Below are positions 1-6,397 of a stretch of DNA of 6,893 nucleotides, piece after piece. Numbering within the stretch: the stretch's first letter is position 1; every line of letters starts with the position of its first letter. The position numbers were made by a program, and so were the translations under genes. Below the pieces are notes generated by a model. That model had not been told where the DNA came from. It ran no database searches and worked only from the letters and a program-made list of their open reading frames with translations. The stretch comes from JBCAWW01 sp039024315 (GTDB lineage: Bacteria > Bacteroidota > Bacteroidia > J057): NCBI GenBank assembly GCA_039024315.1, contig JBCCQN010000311.1, forward strand, positions 1-6,893. The letters run 5' to 3'.

Positions 1-79
1 CCGAAACATTGCCCTTCGAGATCAATGCTTCTAAGTAGACTCTCTCAGATTCGCTAAGATTGATGTGCTCTTTTTTCAT
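1..79 (-). CDS. IS630-type transposase, N-terminal fragment cut by window edge
   Basis: Reading leftward from an ATG at 79 gives 26 codons with no stop before the window ends. The peptide begins MKKEHINLSESERVYLEALI and continues SKGNVS. The pattern 'hydrophobic-L-[ST]-x-x-E-R-x-x-L-x-x-L-I-S-K-G' is what I know from the N-terminal helix-turn-helix region of IS630/Tc1-mariner type transposases, where it precedes an arginine-rich helix and later a DDE catalytic domain. Neither the second helix nor the catalytic domain is in the window, so it is unknown whether the gene is intact. IS630 elements insert at TA, but no terminal inverted repeat can be recognised from this side alone. No Shine-Dalgarno is visible upstream. 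The family call rests on a short stretch and is an inference; another small helix-turn-helix protein is possible. Confidence 0.55.
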   Translation of the reverse strand, partial: MKKEHINLSESERVYLEALISKGNVS

Positions 80-150
80 TACCCAATTCGGTGAGTGGGT
101 AAATTACTCAATAATAAAGAACTTTTTGTACGATGTATTTAGTTATTAGC

Positions 151-185
151 GCTCTACGCGGAACGCTCAGTCACCGCTGCGCGCC
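151..185. repeat. GC-rich repeat fragments upstream of the VOC gene
   Basis: Two short GC-rich blocks stand out in otherwise AT-rich DNA: CGCGGAACGCT at 157-167 and ACCGCTGCGCG at 173-183. Both are exact 11-base matches to overlapping parts of one motif, ACCGCTGCGCGGAACGCT, present on the minus strand of the right arm of the palindrome at 748-825 (positions 825 down to 808). The two blocks look like rearranged or degenerate copies of that dispersed repeat. Function is unknown. The blocks lie between the probable transposase start and the VOC gene. Confidence 0.6.
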
Positions 186-214
186 TAAATGGAATCACAT
201 ATATCTAAATTAAT

Positions 215-595
215 ATGAAATTAGGAGCATTTTCTGTCAGTCTCAGTGTCAAAGACCTCAATGTATCGAGAGAGGTTTATGAAAAACTTGGCTTCAGTGT
301 GTTTGCGGGCAAAGTGGAGCACCGATACTTTATCATGAAAAGCGAAGATACCCTCATCGGCTTATTTCAAGGCATGTTTGAAGGCAATCTTTTGACCTTC
401 AATCCGGGTTGGGATCAGTCTGCCAATCAGCTAGGCAGTTTTGATGATGTGAGGGACATCCAGCAAAGCCTTAAGCAAGCTGGCATATCTTTAGATCGCG
501 AAACTGAGCCCGAAGGCACGGAAGGAGCGAGCATTTCATTTCGCGATCCTGATGGCAATATGATTCTGATTGATCAGCACGTACCGAAAAAATAA
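215..595 (+). CDS. VOC family (glyoxalase/bleomycin-resistance fold) protein
   Basis: A 126-residue protein, the usual length for a single-domain vicinal-oxygen-chelate protein. Two beta-alpha-beta modules are visible: residues 6-53 (FSVSLSVKDLNVSREVYEKL, then GFSVF and a strand ending LIGLFQG) and residues 77-122 (helix DVRDIQQSLKQAG, then FRDPDGN at 109-115 and ILIDQH). FRDPDGN is the strongest family mark. The usual metal ligands look degraded: the first-strand His/Glu position holds Ser, and the residue after DPDGN that is often Glu is hydrophobic. A metal-dependent lyase or dioxygenase activity is therefore doubtful, and a binding or resistance role is as likely. VOC members include glyoxalase I, extradiol dioxygenases and antibiotic-binding proteins; I cannot choose among them. 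The start is the only ATG near the beginning of the conserved fold. It is the sole plus-strand gene and is flanked by repeat DNA on both sides. Confidence 0.9.
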   Translation: MKLGAFSVSLSVKDLNVSREVYEKLGFSVFAGKVEHRYFIMKSEDTLIGLFQGMFEGNLLTFNPGWDQSANQLGSFDDVRDIQQSLKQAGISLDRETEPEGTEGASISFRDPDGNMILIDQHVPKK

Positions 596-662
596 TAGCT
601 GAGAGATTCGATTTCTTTGAACTTATCCATTTTTTGATCCCCGGCTCGCCTTCCTTGGTTGT

Positions 663-701
663 GATGACCGACTCTATAGTTTTCTAGTACATCCGGTCAT
701 C
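663..701. repeat. Hairpin A: 8-bp perfect inverted repeat
   Basis: GATGACCG at 663-670 is exactly complementary to CGGTCATC at 694-701, with a 23-base loop. Its right arm shares bases 699-701 with the left arm of the next hairpin, so both cannot form fully at once. It lies downstream of the VOC gene. No T-run follows, so it is not a clear terminator. Confidence 0.5.
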
Positions 702-734
702 CCGGAAATTTGAAGTATGAAAATTATCCGGGAT
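699..734. repeat. Hairpin B: 8-bp perfect inverted repeat, extendable
   Basis: ATCCCGGA at 699-706 is exactly complementary to TCCGGGAT at 727-734. The stem can extend inward by AATT (707-710) pairing with AATT (722-725) across a one-base bulge at 726. The sequence after it on the plus strand is CTTTTGG, a short T4 only. It overlaps hairpin A by three bases, so the two are alternative structures if transcribed. Confidence 0.5.
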
Positions 735-747
735 CTTTTGGAGTTTG

Positions 748-825
748 ACTGCTTCGCAGAACGCTTAGCCCTAATCATAGTCTACAGTATGCATACCACT
801 AGGGATAAGCGTTCCGCGCAGCGGT
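748..825. repeat. Long imperfect palindrome with GC-rich arms
   Basis: Arm 748-773 pairs with arm 800-825 across a 26-base loop. Of 26 positions, 22 are Watson-Crick matches, one is a T-G wobble (750/823) and three mismatch. The core GAACGCTTA / TAAGCGTTC is perfect, and CCCTA / TAGGG closes the loop side. The right arm read on the minus strand is ACCGCTGCGCGGAACGCT, and pieces of this motif recur at 157-167 and 173-183. The combination of palindrome plus scattered partial copies resembles a REP/MITE-like dispersed repeat. No transposase, target duplication or T-run is attached to it, so neither mobility nor a termination role is shown. Confidence 0.65.
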
Positions 826-898
826 AAATAAAAATAGACTAATAAAAGCTCAGAGCCAAAGTCCTCACTTGGAATCATCGCGAGGAGCTCATAGGCCC

Positions 899-2083
899 TC
901 AATCAAGCTTTTTCGCATACTTACTAAGGCATTGCAATATTGAGACAAAATCCCCTTCCAATTGAGGCACATCATATACGGTCATATTGATCATCATAAA
1001 AAAGCCCTTATTGAGACTAGGACTATAAATAAGTTGACAAGCAGTACCAATCTCTGCGCCACCATAGCCGATATTACCATCTGGATCGATTTCCCAAAAG
1101 ATTCCGTTTTGCTTATTAGAAAGAGTTAAATCAAGGTGGTTTTCTAGCATATATTGATATGACTTGGGGCTTAGTAGCTTTCCTTGGCCTTGATATCCTT
1201 TAAGAATTTCGAACAAGAATTTCCCCATGTCCTCACTGCTGGTATGCAAAGCTCCTGAGGGCCAGGTGAGCAAAGTGTACGCAGGTGCAGCCATTCCATT
1301 AAGGAAGTATTGTTTGGAGAGATTTGGACTATCTGATTTTCGCCATTGGGTATGACTCATTGCCAAGGGATCAAATATTTGCTCTTGGGTAAAAGTCTCA
1401 AAACTCTGGCCTGAGACAATTTCAATTAGGTATGCAGCTAAGGAAGCGCCTACATTGGTATAAGAGTATTGAGTGCCCGGCTGATACTTACCAAAGTTCT
1501 TTTTTTTATAGTTTTCGCCTTCAGCAGCCAAAAATGATTGTAGGTAAGCTCCCAGCGCTTGATGATCATTTTTAAGATATCGCTTATAAAATCGATAGTG
1601 GCCGCGTGGGAAAATCGATTTATCTGCTTCTCTGTCGAGGATCAGATAGGCTTTATTATCGGCCACATTAGTCTCTTGGATACTACTGCTATGAGTGGCT
1701 AGGTGAAGAATCCTAATTGGAGTATTCGGGAAGTGAGGATTTATCACCTCAAAGGGCAAATAAGTGTTAATATTTTGTTGGAGATCTAATTTCCCCTGTT
1801 CCACTAGTTTCATTAAAGCAATAGCAATAATGGTTTTGGAAATCGAAGCCACGGATTGCACGCTTTCAGCGTCATAGGCCAAGTTTTGTTGACGATCTCT
1901 TAGTCCAAAACCTTCACAAAAAAGTACTCCCTTCTCCCCAACTATACTTACCCCTAAACCAGGGATAGCAGAAGCTTCTATTAAGCTACTAAGTTCCTGT
2001 TTGAGGGAGTCGCTAATAGTTTGTGAATAGGTGCTATGGCAATATAAAAGGCCAATAGAAAAAATGATGATGGTACGTATCAT
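899..2083 (-). CDS. Exported serine hydrolase, beta-lactamase/S12 family
   Basis: A 394-residue member of the class C beta-lactamase-related superfamily (peptidase S12, DD-peptidases and esterases). Residues 1-20 form a signal peptide with a hydrophobic core (IIIFSIGLLY) and probable cleavage before Gln21, giving a periplasmic or secreted enzyme. C15 is preceded by Tyr, so it does not fit a lipobox. The nucleophile motif SxxK is S80-I-S-K83. The second motif YxN is Y208-T-N210 within YSYTNVG. At the third motif, usually K/H-T/S-G or HGG, the protein has Y340-G-G342 followed by AEIGT, so Tyr appears to replace His or Lys. LHTSSEDMGKFL at 279-290 is also typical of the family. Likely substrates are peptides, peptidoglycan stem peptides or esters; true beta-lactam resistance is not implied. 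The gene lies 63 bases downstream of an AraC-family regulator on the same strand and may be its target or be cotranscribed with it. Confidence 0.92.
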   Translation of the reverse strand: MIRTIIIFSIGLLYCHSTYSQTISDSLKQELSSLIEASAIPGLGVSIVGEKGVLFCEGFGLRDRQQNLAYDAESVQSVASISKTIIAIALMKLVEQGKLDLQQNINTYLPFEVINPHFPNTPIRILHLATHSSSIQETNVADNKAYLILDREADKSIFPRGHYRFYKRYLKNDHQALGAYLQSFLAAEGENYKKKNFGKYQPGTQYSYTNVGASLAAYLIEIVSGQSFETFTQEQIFDPLAMSHTQWRKSDSPNLSKQYFLNGMAAPAYTLLTWPSGALHTSSEDMGKFLFEILKGYQGQGKLLSPKSYQYMLENHLDLTLSNKQNGIFWEIDPDGNIGYGGAEIGTACQLIYSPSLNKGFFMMINMTVYDVPQLEGDFVSILQCLSKYAKKLD

Positions 2084-2146
2084 TTGCTTTTTAGGGCAAA
2101 CAAGACAAAATCGAGGGTAAAAAATTGGTTTTTTGAGACAGCTATG

Positions 2147-2950
2147 CTAGACAAGTTTCCACAATAGCTCTTTTTCTAACTGAGCAATATTGGGGATGAT
2201 TTGCTTTGGGGTTTCGTTTGTCTTCTGCTTGAAGCTTTTGATAAATGCAGCCTGATCATAGTAGCCAGCGTCATAGGCTAATTCCGTTAATTTACGAGAT
2301 CCAAAACTGCTAACCCCTTCTTTTAGCGCATGCCTAAATTTAACCACCGAGCGAAACTCCCTTAAAGTACAGTCAAGCTGAGATTTGAAATGTCTGAGTA
2401 GTGTCCTTCTACTTACGCCTAAATACGAAGTGAGCTGCCTAAGCTCGATTTGTCCATCCGTAGCTAGAATTTGGGTTACGGCTTTTTCAATCATTCTAGG
2501 AGATGAACCCAAATATTGAGTCCTAAACACTTGATCGAGGAGCTTAACTTTATCGGTGATATTTGGGTTCTTGAATATAGGTAAGAATAGCGTTTGTAAA
2601 TCAATATCTTCTAGGTTTTGAGGAAAGAAGTATCGAAACCCTAAAGTTCTAAAGACTATTCCCATTATATCATAAGGCCCTTCTAGGACCTCTCTTTTAG
2701 CGTGCTTAATATTTTGATTGTATATAAAGGAGAATGATTGATTGTTGTCAGCTAGAATATAGCGCGTATTCCCTTCATTTGTGATTTTGCTCTTTCTACA
2801 GAGCAGTAAAGTGGAGTAATAATGGGGATAGTGCCAAAATTGCCAATTGACGTTTGCACTACTATCCTTTAGAAAGTAATAATAGGCAATATGCGCTTTG
2901 ATTTGGGGGTCAAGCGGTACAGCCTTTATGATCTCTGGGAGACCCTTCAT
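2147..2950 (-). CDS. AraC-family transcriptional regulator
   Basis: A 267-residue one-component regulator. The C-terminal ~100 residues form the two-helix-turn-helix AraC DNA-binding domain. The first HTH is around 171-189 (RQLTSYLGVSRRTLLRHF). The second is around 220-250, containing LTELAYDAGYYDQAAFIKSF and then the conserved N-E-T-P-K-Q-I tail, an equivalent of the family signature 'A..GF.D.S.F.R.FK...G.TP'. The N-terminal ~150 residues resemble the ligand-sensing half found in Bacteroidota AraC proteins (DUF6597-like, by memory), with conserved aromatic stretches HYPHYYSTLLL and GPYDIMGIVF. No transmembrane segment is seen, so it is cytoplasmic. The start is the ATG at 2950, and the gene begins 33 bases after the TPR gene ends. 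On the minus strand TTCATTTG (2965-2958) is one base from the TAnnTTTG element and could drive it. The hydrolase gene downstream is the natural candidate target. The effector is unknown. Confidence 0.92.
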   Translation of the reverse strand: MKGLPEIIKAVPLDPQIKAHIAYYYFLKDSSANVNWQFWHYPHYYSTLLLCRKSKITNEGNTRYILADNNQSFSFIYNQNIKHAKREVLEGPYDIMGIVFRTLGFRYFFPQNLEDIDLQTLFLPIFKNPNITDKVKLLDQVFRTQYLGSSPRMIEKAVTQILATDGQIELRQLTSYLGVSRRTLLRHFKSQLDCTLREFRSVVKFRHALKEGVSSFGSRKLTELAYDAGYYDQAAFIKSFKQKTNETPKQIIPNIAQLEKELLWKLV

Positions 2951-2983
2951 TGAAATACAAATGAATTAGAGCCTTATCATTCC

Positions 2984-4390
2984 CTACTGATACTGACGTA
3001 TAATCATCTGGATACGCTTATCTCCTTTAAGAGAGGGAGCGATCTGGAAGAAAAAGTCGTGCCGATCAAAATCCAGCAAGAGCGCATTTTCCAAATAGAT
3101 TTCCCCTTTGCTACGGATGCCCGCTTCATAACAGTAAGCGGAGCATTGGTAGTAGAGTTCGGCGAGGCCGGGATTGATTTTGATTCCCTCTTCGAGATAA
3201 GTGATCGCGCCAGTGAAATTGCCATGCTCAAATAGAAGTTCCGACCAATCGTGCCAGATGTGCGGATCGGAAGGCGCATAGCTTACGGCCTTTTCGAGGA
3301 AGGTATAAGCCGAATGGCGATTACCTAGCTTGTATTCACAGATCGCGATGGAGAGACAAAGATCGGCGTTTTCTTCGTCTAAAAGATAGGCCTTTTGATA
3401 ATAATGAATCGCTTCTAAAAAGCGTTCACGCCGCTCTAGGCAAAAAGCAATGCCCACCCAAGCGTCGATGTAGTCTGGGTCAAGTTTGGCGACATAGCCA
3501 TAATAGCGTTGCGCATCATGGTACATCTCCAAGCTCTCGTAGCACTCAGCGAGGTGATACAGGGTTGGAATATCGTCTTCTCTGACAGAGTTTGCTTCCA
3601 GAAAAATCTGTAAGGCTTTTTGAGTCTGGCCAAGGTCGAGAAGCAGTTCCCCTTTGTTGAGATAGGCTTGGGCAAAGTCTTCGCGAATGACAATCGCATA
3701 ATCCAAAGCATCGATAGCCCGCTCAAAGTTGCCCTGCTTTTGATACAATACAGCCATGTTGTACCAAGCGAGATGGGTGTAGGGATATGTCTCCAAATAA
3801 TCCTGATAAAGCTTGATGGCTTCATCATGTCTATCATCGGATTCGAGGAGGAAACCTAATTCATAAAGGGCATCCTCAAAATCTGCTTGGATCTCGAGTG
3901 CTTTTTCATAATAGGCTTGGCTCCCTTCAATCTCACCACAAATTTGGGAAACATTGCCCATCTGCATATATACTTCAGCAGGCTTGTCGGTAATCAATAA
4001 GAGCTGCTGGAGTTGCTCAAGTGCTTCGGGGAAGCGCTCACGACGAGCGAGCAAATCAGAGAGAAAATACACATATTCAGGAGTGAGCGGACTGTATTGC
4101 AAGGCGGTCTCCATATAAGCGATCGCCGAGTCAAGCTTGCCGAGTTCATACTCCAGTCGGGCCAACTTAAAATATAGCTCACCACTAGTGGGGTGAGTTT
4201 GCATCGCAAAACGGACCAATTGCTTGGCTTTGCGAATTTCTCCAAGGGAAAGGTAATAATGATAAATTTCGTCAACCTTCATGAGGTCGATAAAATACAT
4301 CTCTTTATTGCGCAAGCGGTTTTCGAACTCCTTTGCACTCCGCTGGGCTTCCTGCTCTTCAAATTCGTTATGGTCGAAAAATTCCTGCAT
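2984..4390 (-). CDS. Tetratricopeptide repeat (TPR) protein with 12 tandem repeats
   Basis: A cytoplasmic helical repeat protein of 468 residues from the ATG at 4390. The reading frame is open to a TTG at 4411, which would add seven residues (MSKTKPH). I prefer the ATG because TTG starts are uncommon in this phylum and the acidic stretch starting QEFFDHNEFEEQE follows it directly. From about residue 35 to 442 there are about twelve 34-residue TPR units almost without gaps, recognisable by the W/Y-L/N-x-A/G...Y...G-x-x-x-x-A-I...A-L-x-x-x-P pattern. Examples are AWYNMAVLYQKQGNFERAI and AWVGIAFCLERRERFLEAI. There is no signal peptide, membrane segment or enzymatic domain. TPR arrays bind partner proteins; the partner here is unknown. 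I recall similar acidic-N-terminus TPR proteins widely in Bacteroidota genomes, mostly uncharacterised. It probably has its own promoter (4444-4451) and precedes the AraC gene by 33 bases. Confidence 0.93.
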   Translation of the reverse strand: MQEFFDHNEFEEQEAQRSAKEFENRLRNKEMYFIDLMKVDEIYHYYLSLGEIRKAKQLVRFAMQTHPTSGELYFKLARLEYELGKLDSAIAYMETALQYSPLTPEYVYFLSDLLARRERFPEALEQLQQLLLITDKPAEVYMQMGNVSQICGEIEGSQAYYEKALEIQADFEDALYELGFLLESDDRHDEAIKLYQDYLETYPYTHLAWYNMAVLYQKQGNFERAIDALDYAIVIREDFAQAYLNKGELLLDLGQTQKALQIFLEANSVREDDIPTLYHLAECYESLEMYHDAQRYYGYVAKLDPDYIDAWVGIAFCLERRERFLEAIHYYQKAYLLDEENADLCLSIAICEYKLGNRHSAYTFLEKAVSYAPSDPHIWHDWSELLFEHGNFTGAITYLEEGIKINPGLAELYYQCSAYCYEAGIRSKGEIYLENALLLDFDRHDFFFQIAPSLKGDKRIQMIIRQYQ

Positions 4391-4443
4391 ATGAGGTTTT
4401 GTCTTTGACAATCAGGTCATAACTGATCGATCCGCTTCTTACT

Positions 4444-4451
4444 CAAATATA
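4444..4451 (-). promoter_or_regulatory. Candidate -7 promoter element for the TPR gene
   Basis: On the minus strand this reads TATATTTG, a full match to the Bacteroidota -7 consensus TAnnTTTG. Transcription would start near 4437, leaving a leader of roughly 45-50 bases before the ATG at 4390. A good -33 TTG at the usual distance is not visible. The element lies inside a 6-base inverted repeat, CTCAAA (4442-4447) and TTTGAG (4455-4460), which might be an operator or chance. Its place in the 68- to 89-base gap between the EamA stop and the TPR start supports it. Confidence 0.45.
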
Positions 4452-4479
4452 AACTTTGAGAGAAACGATTACTACTTTT

Positions 4480-5364
4480 TTAATTAGGGCTTTTTTTGTA
4501 TGAAACTAAATAAACGCCTAGCAACACCATCGCGATGAAAGCGAGCTCCTTTAAACTCACTCCCTCTTCCAGCAAAAAGAAAGCCAGAACACTGACCAAG
4601 ACCGGTTGGAGGTAGATGTAGATGCCAGCCGTAGTGCTGGGTACCCTTTTCAATGCGATTGCATTGAAACTGTATGCACCAATGGTAGTAAACAATACTA
4701 CGTATACGACTGCCCAGACCGCGGGTTGTGTTAGATTGGGCCAATCCACTTTTAACAAAGAAGGAATGCCAACAGGTAGGGTAAGCAGGGCACCAAAGCT
4801 AAAAACCCAGACCATGATCGTCATCGGGTGATAGCGTTGTACAAGAGGCCGCACTAAGACCAAATACAACCCATAAACGGAGGCGTTGAAGATCACCATG
4901 AGATCGCCGACCAAGGTTTCTGGTTTAATAGAGAGCGATTCTCCTCCTTGGATTAGCAGTACTGCTCCCGTGGCAGCGAGTCCCAATCCCAAGATACGGA
5001 GAGCAGATAGCTTCTCTACTCTCATGAAAAAACCTAGTAAAAAAACAAAGACTGGGGTAGTAGTCATCAGGACAGAGGCATTAACCTCCACTGTGCGGTC
5101 GAGACCAGAAAAGAAAAAGATTTGATTGAGGGCGATGCCCAACATCCCGCAAACAAAGAAGCGGAGATAATCCTTGCGACTTTGAATCTTCTCGCGTATC
5201 CAAAAAATCTGAATCAGCCAAAAGAAAATGATGGCCACCATAGAGCGAATTGCGACCACTCCCAGCGGCGAAATCTCTTTGAAAAGATCCTTGGCGATGA
5301 AGTAATTGAAGGCATAAATTAAGGCAACCGCCACGAGCGCCAAGTGGGCTATGTACTGCTTCAT
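4480..5364 (-). CDS. EamA-family transporter (drug/metabolite transporter superfamily)
   Basis: A 294-residue inner-membrane protein with about ten transmembrane helices, at roughly 6-25, 33-52, 67-87, 95-114, 120-139, 150-170, 180-200, 214-234, 244-263 and 270-288. It consists of two EamA repeats (about 7-138 and 151-288), the normal 10-TMS DMT arrangement and length. The second repeat carries the typical ending AGIYIYLQPVLVSVLAFFLL-EEG followed by a last helix (LGVYLV). Members export or import amino acids, purine bases and other small molecules by secondary transport; substrate cannot be read from sequence. The start ATG overlaps the stop codon of the upstream tryptophan 2,3-dioxygenase gene (ATGA, 5361-5364), which implies cotranscription and probable translational coupling. 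A tryptophan, kynurenine or related aromatic substrate is therefore a hypothesis. The aromatic amino acid exporter YddG belongs to the same superfamily. No terminator is visible after the stop. Confidence 0.93.
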   Translation of the reverse strand: MKQYIAHLALVAVALIYAFNYFIAKDLFKEISPLGVVAIRSMVAIIFFWLIQIFWIREKIQSRKDYLRFFVCGMLGIALNQIFFFSGLDRTVEVNASVLMTTTPVFVFLLGFFMRVEKLSALRILGLGLAATGAVLLIQGGESLSIKPETLVGDLMVIFNASVYGLYLVLVRPLVQRYHPMTIMVWVFSFGALLTLPVGIPSLLKVDWPNLTQPAVWAVVYVVLFTTIGAYSFNAIALKRVPSTTAGIYIYLQPVLVSVLAFFLLEEGVSLKELAFIAMVLLGVYLVSYKKSPN

Positions 5365-6368
5365 TCGGACTTCATCCAGCTTTGAGAGACCTGCTTATTG
5401 AATTCTTTGACCACGGCAGCTTTGCCCCATTCGGAGCGCTCATCTTCGGTCCAAAGTTCTGGGAAGAAGCAAACCTGCTGAAAGCGAGGCGGCAGGAAAG
5501 TGCGCCAGTTGGTACCGCCAGTGGCTTCTACATGATTGCCCTCGCGGACTAAGTGTTTAGCGGCGGCTGAGAGGTGGCTTAGTTTCCAGTAAACATTGAC
5601 ATATTGATCAAATTCTCGCAACTGCTCCCTCAGCTTGGGATCAGCTTTGATTTCATTAGTAGCGGTCTGGTAAAGGTGATCTATATTTTGGGTCTGATAC
5701 TTTTCTATTAGCCTGACGAGCTCTTCGTCATATTTGGCTTCAAACTCTCGTAGGGTAAGGGTTTTTTTACCTGTTTCGAGGTCTATGCCGCCTTGTTTCC
5801 AATAGATAAAAGGATAACGAGCCGAGAGGGTATCGTTCTCCGCAGGAGCGTCCTCTCCACGTATCAAATTTTGTAGATCAGTACTCATGATTTCGATCTG
5901 GCGGAACTGAACGGATTGGAAACCGCTGGCAGGCAAGAGGGCCATCCGGAATTTGCGAAACTCTTCCATATCCATGCCACTCATCATGATATCGAAGCTG
6001 TTGCTCAGATGGCGAAAATAGTTATTGATGCGGGCCATCCGCTTGTGCCAATCTTTAAGCCGAAGATATTCACTTTCGTCTCCCTTGGGTTCGGTAAGGC
6101 TGATGATTTCGTGCTGACAAAGCTTAAACATCAGTTCCGTGATTTGGTGATAGATGATAAAGATCATCTCATCTTTGAAGGGCGTACGCGGGGTTTGGAG
6201 CCCCAAAAGGCTGTCTAAGTGGACATATTCCCAATAATTGAGACCATTGGAGTAGTACAGACCGTCGAGGTAAGAGAGCATATCTTGGCCCATACCAGCA
6301 TATTTGTTCTCTAATTTACCGAGGCGATCAAGGATTTGAGTGAGTTGGTCTTTCCAATCTTTGTTCAT
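5361..6368 (-). CDS. kynA: Tryptophan 2,3-dioxygenase
   Basis: Heme enzyme that opens the indole ring of L-tryptophan with O2 to give N-formylkynurenine, the first step of the kynurenine pathway (tryptophan breakdown or NAD synthesis). Cytoplasmic, 335 residues from the ATG at 6368. The frame extends three codons to a TTG at 6377, but the ATG is preferred. Features matched from memory of the Xanthomonas and human enzymes: YWEYVHLDSLLGLQTP near the N-terminus; F70-I-I-Y-H74, where His contacts the indole NH; F137-R-K-F-R141 and PASGFQS with S148, where Arg binds the substrate carboxylate; W-K-L-S-H265, the likely proximal heme ligand; and T283-G-G for the substrate amino group. Phe137 replaces the bacterial Tyr, as in the human protein. 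The region 165-255 is longer than in the Xanthomonas enzyme. The stop overlaps the EamA start. No other kynurenine-pathway gene lies in the window. Confidence 0.93.
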   Translation of the reverse strand: MNKDWKDQLTQILDRLGKLENKYAGMGQDMLSYLDGLYYSNGLNYWEYVHLDSLLGLQTPRTPFKDEMIFIIYHQITELMFKLCQHEIISLTEPKGDESEYLRLKDWHKRMARINNYFRHLSNSFDIMMSGMDMEEFRKFRMALLPASGFQSVQFRQIEIMSTDLQNLIRGEDAPAENDTLSARYPFIYWKQGGIDLETGKKTLTLREFEAKYDEELVRLIEKYQTQNIDHLYQTATNEIKADPKLREQLREFDQYVNVYWKLSHLSAAAKHLVREGNHVEATGGTNWRTFLPPRFQQVCFFPELWTEDERSEWGKAAVVKEFNKQVSQSWMKSE

Positions 6369-6374
6369 AGAGGG

Positions 6375-6382
6375 CAAAGGTA
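6375..6382 (-). promoter_or_regulatory. Possible -7 promoter element for the dioxygenase gene
   Basis: The minus strand reads TACCTTTG, matching TAnnTTTG. It ends only seven bases before the ATG at 6368, so a transcript started here would have almost no leader. No TTG is seen at the expected -33 distance. The candidate terminator upstream implies that the gene needs its own promoter, which gives mild support. The match may be chance. Confidence 0.25.
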
Positions 6383-6397
6383 ATCAGATTAGAAGAG

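Larger units (their letters stand above)
596..898. other. Gene-free convergent intergenic region with hairpins
   Basis: No credible coding sequence is present in these 303 bases. They separate the plus-strand VOC gene from the minus-strand serine hydrolase gene, so both genes should end transcription here. The stretch contains three possible hairpins: 663-701, 699-734 and a long one at 748-825. None is followed by a clear T-run in either direction, so no standard intrinsic terminator is called. A T6 run lies at about 631-636 without a hairpin directly before it. Confidence 0.7.

Noticed and set aside
843..889. Terminator for the serine hydrolase on the minus strand
   Set aside because: AGCTC (889-885) can pair with GAGCT (851-847) before a short T-run, but the stem is only five pairs with a 33-base loop, too weak to call.
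3004..3859. Open frames overlapping the TPR gene in other frames and on the other strand
   Set aside because: They lie inside a well-supported TPR coding frame, show no recognisable domain, and have low-complexity shadow-type composition.
2984..4411. TTG at 4411 as the start of the TPR gene
   Set aside because: An in-frame ATG at 4390 directly precedes the acidic N-terminal stretch; TTG starts are rare in this phylum and no ribosome binding site favours it. The seven extra residues remain possible.
5916..6218. Plus-strand 100-codon open frame opposite the dioxygenase gene
   Set aside because: It is antisense to the catalytic core of a clearly recognised enzyme and shows no domain of its own.
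5361..6377. TTG at 6377 as the start of the dioxygenase gene
   Set aside because: An ATG three codons inside is the simpler start, and the TTG overlaps the candidate -7 element.
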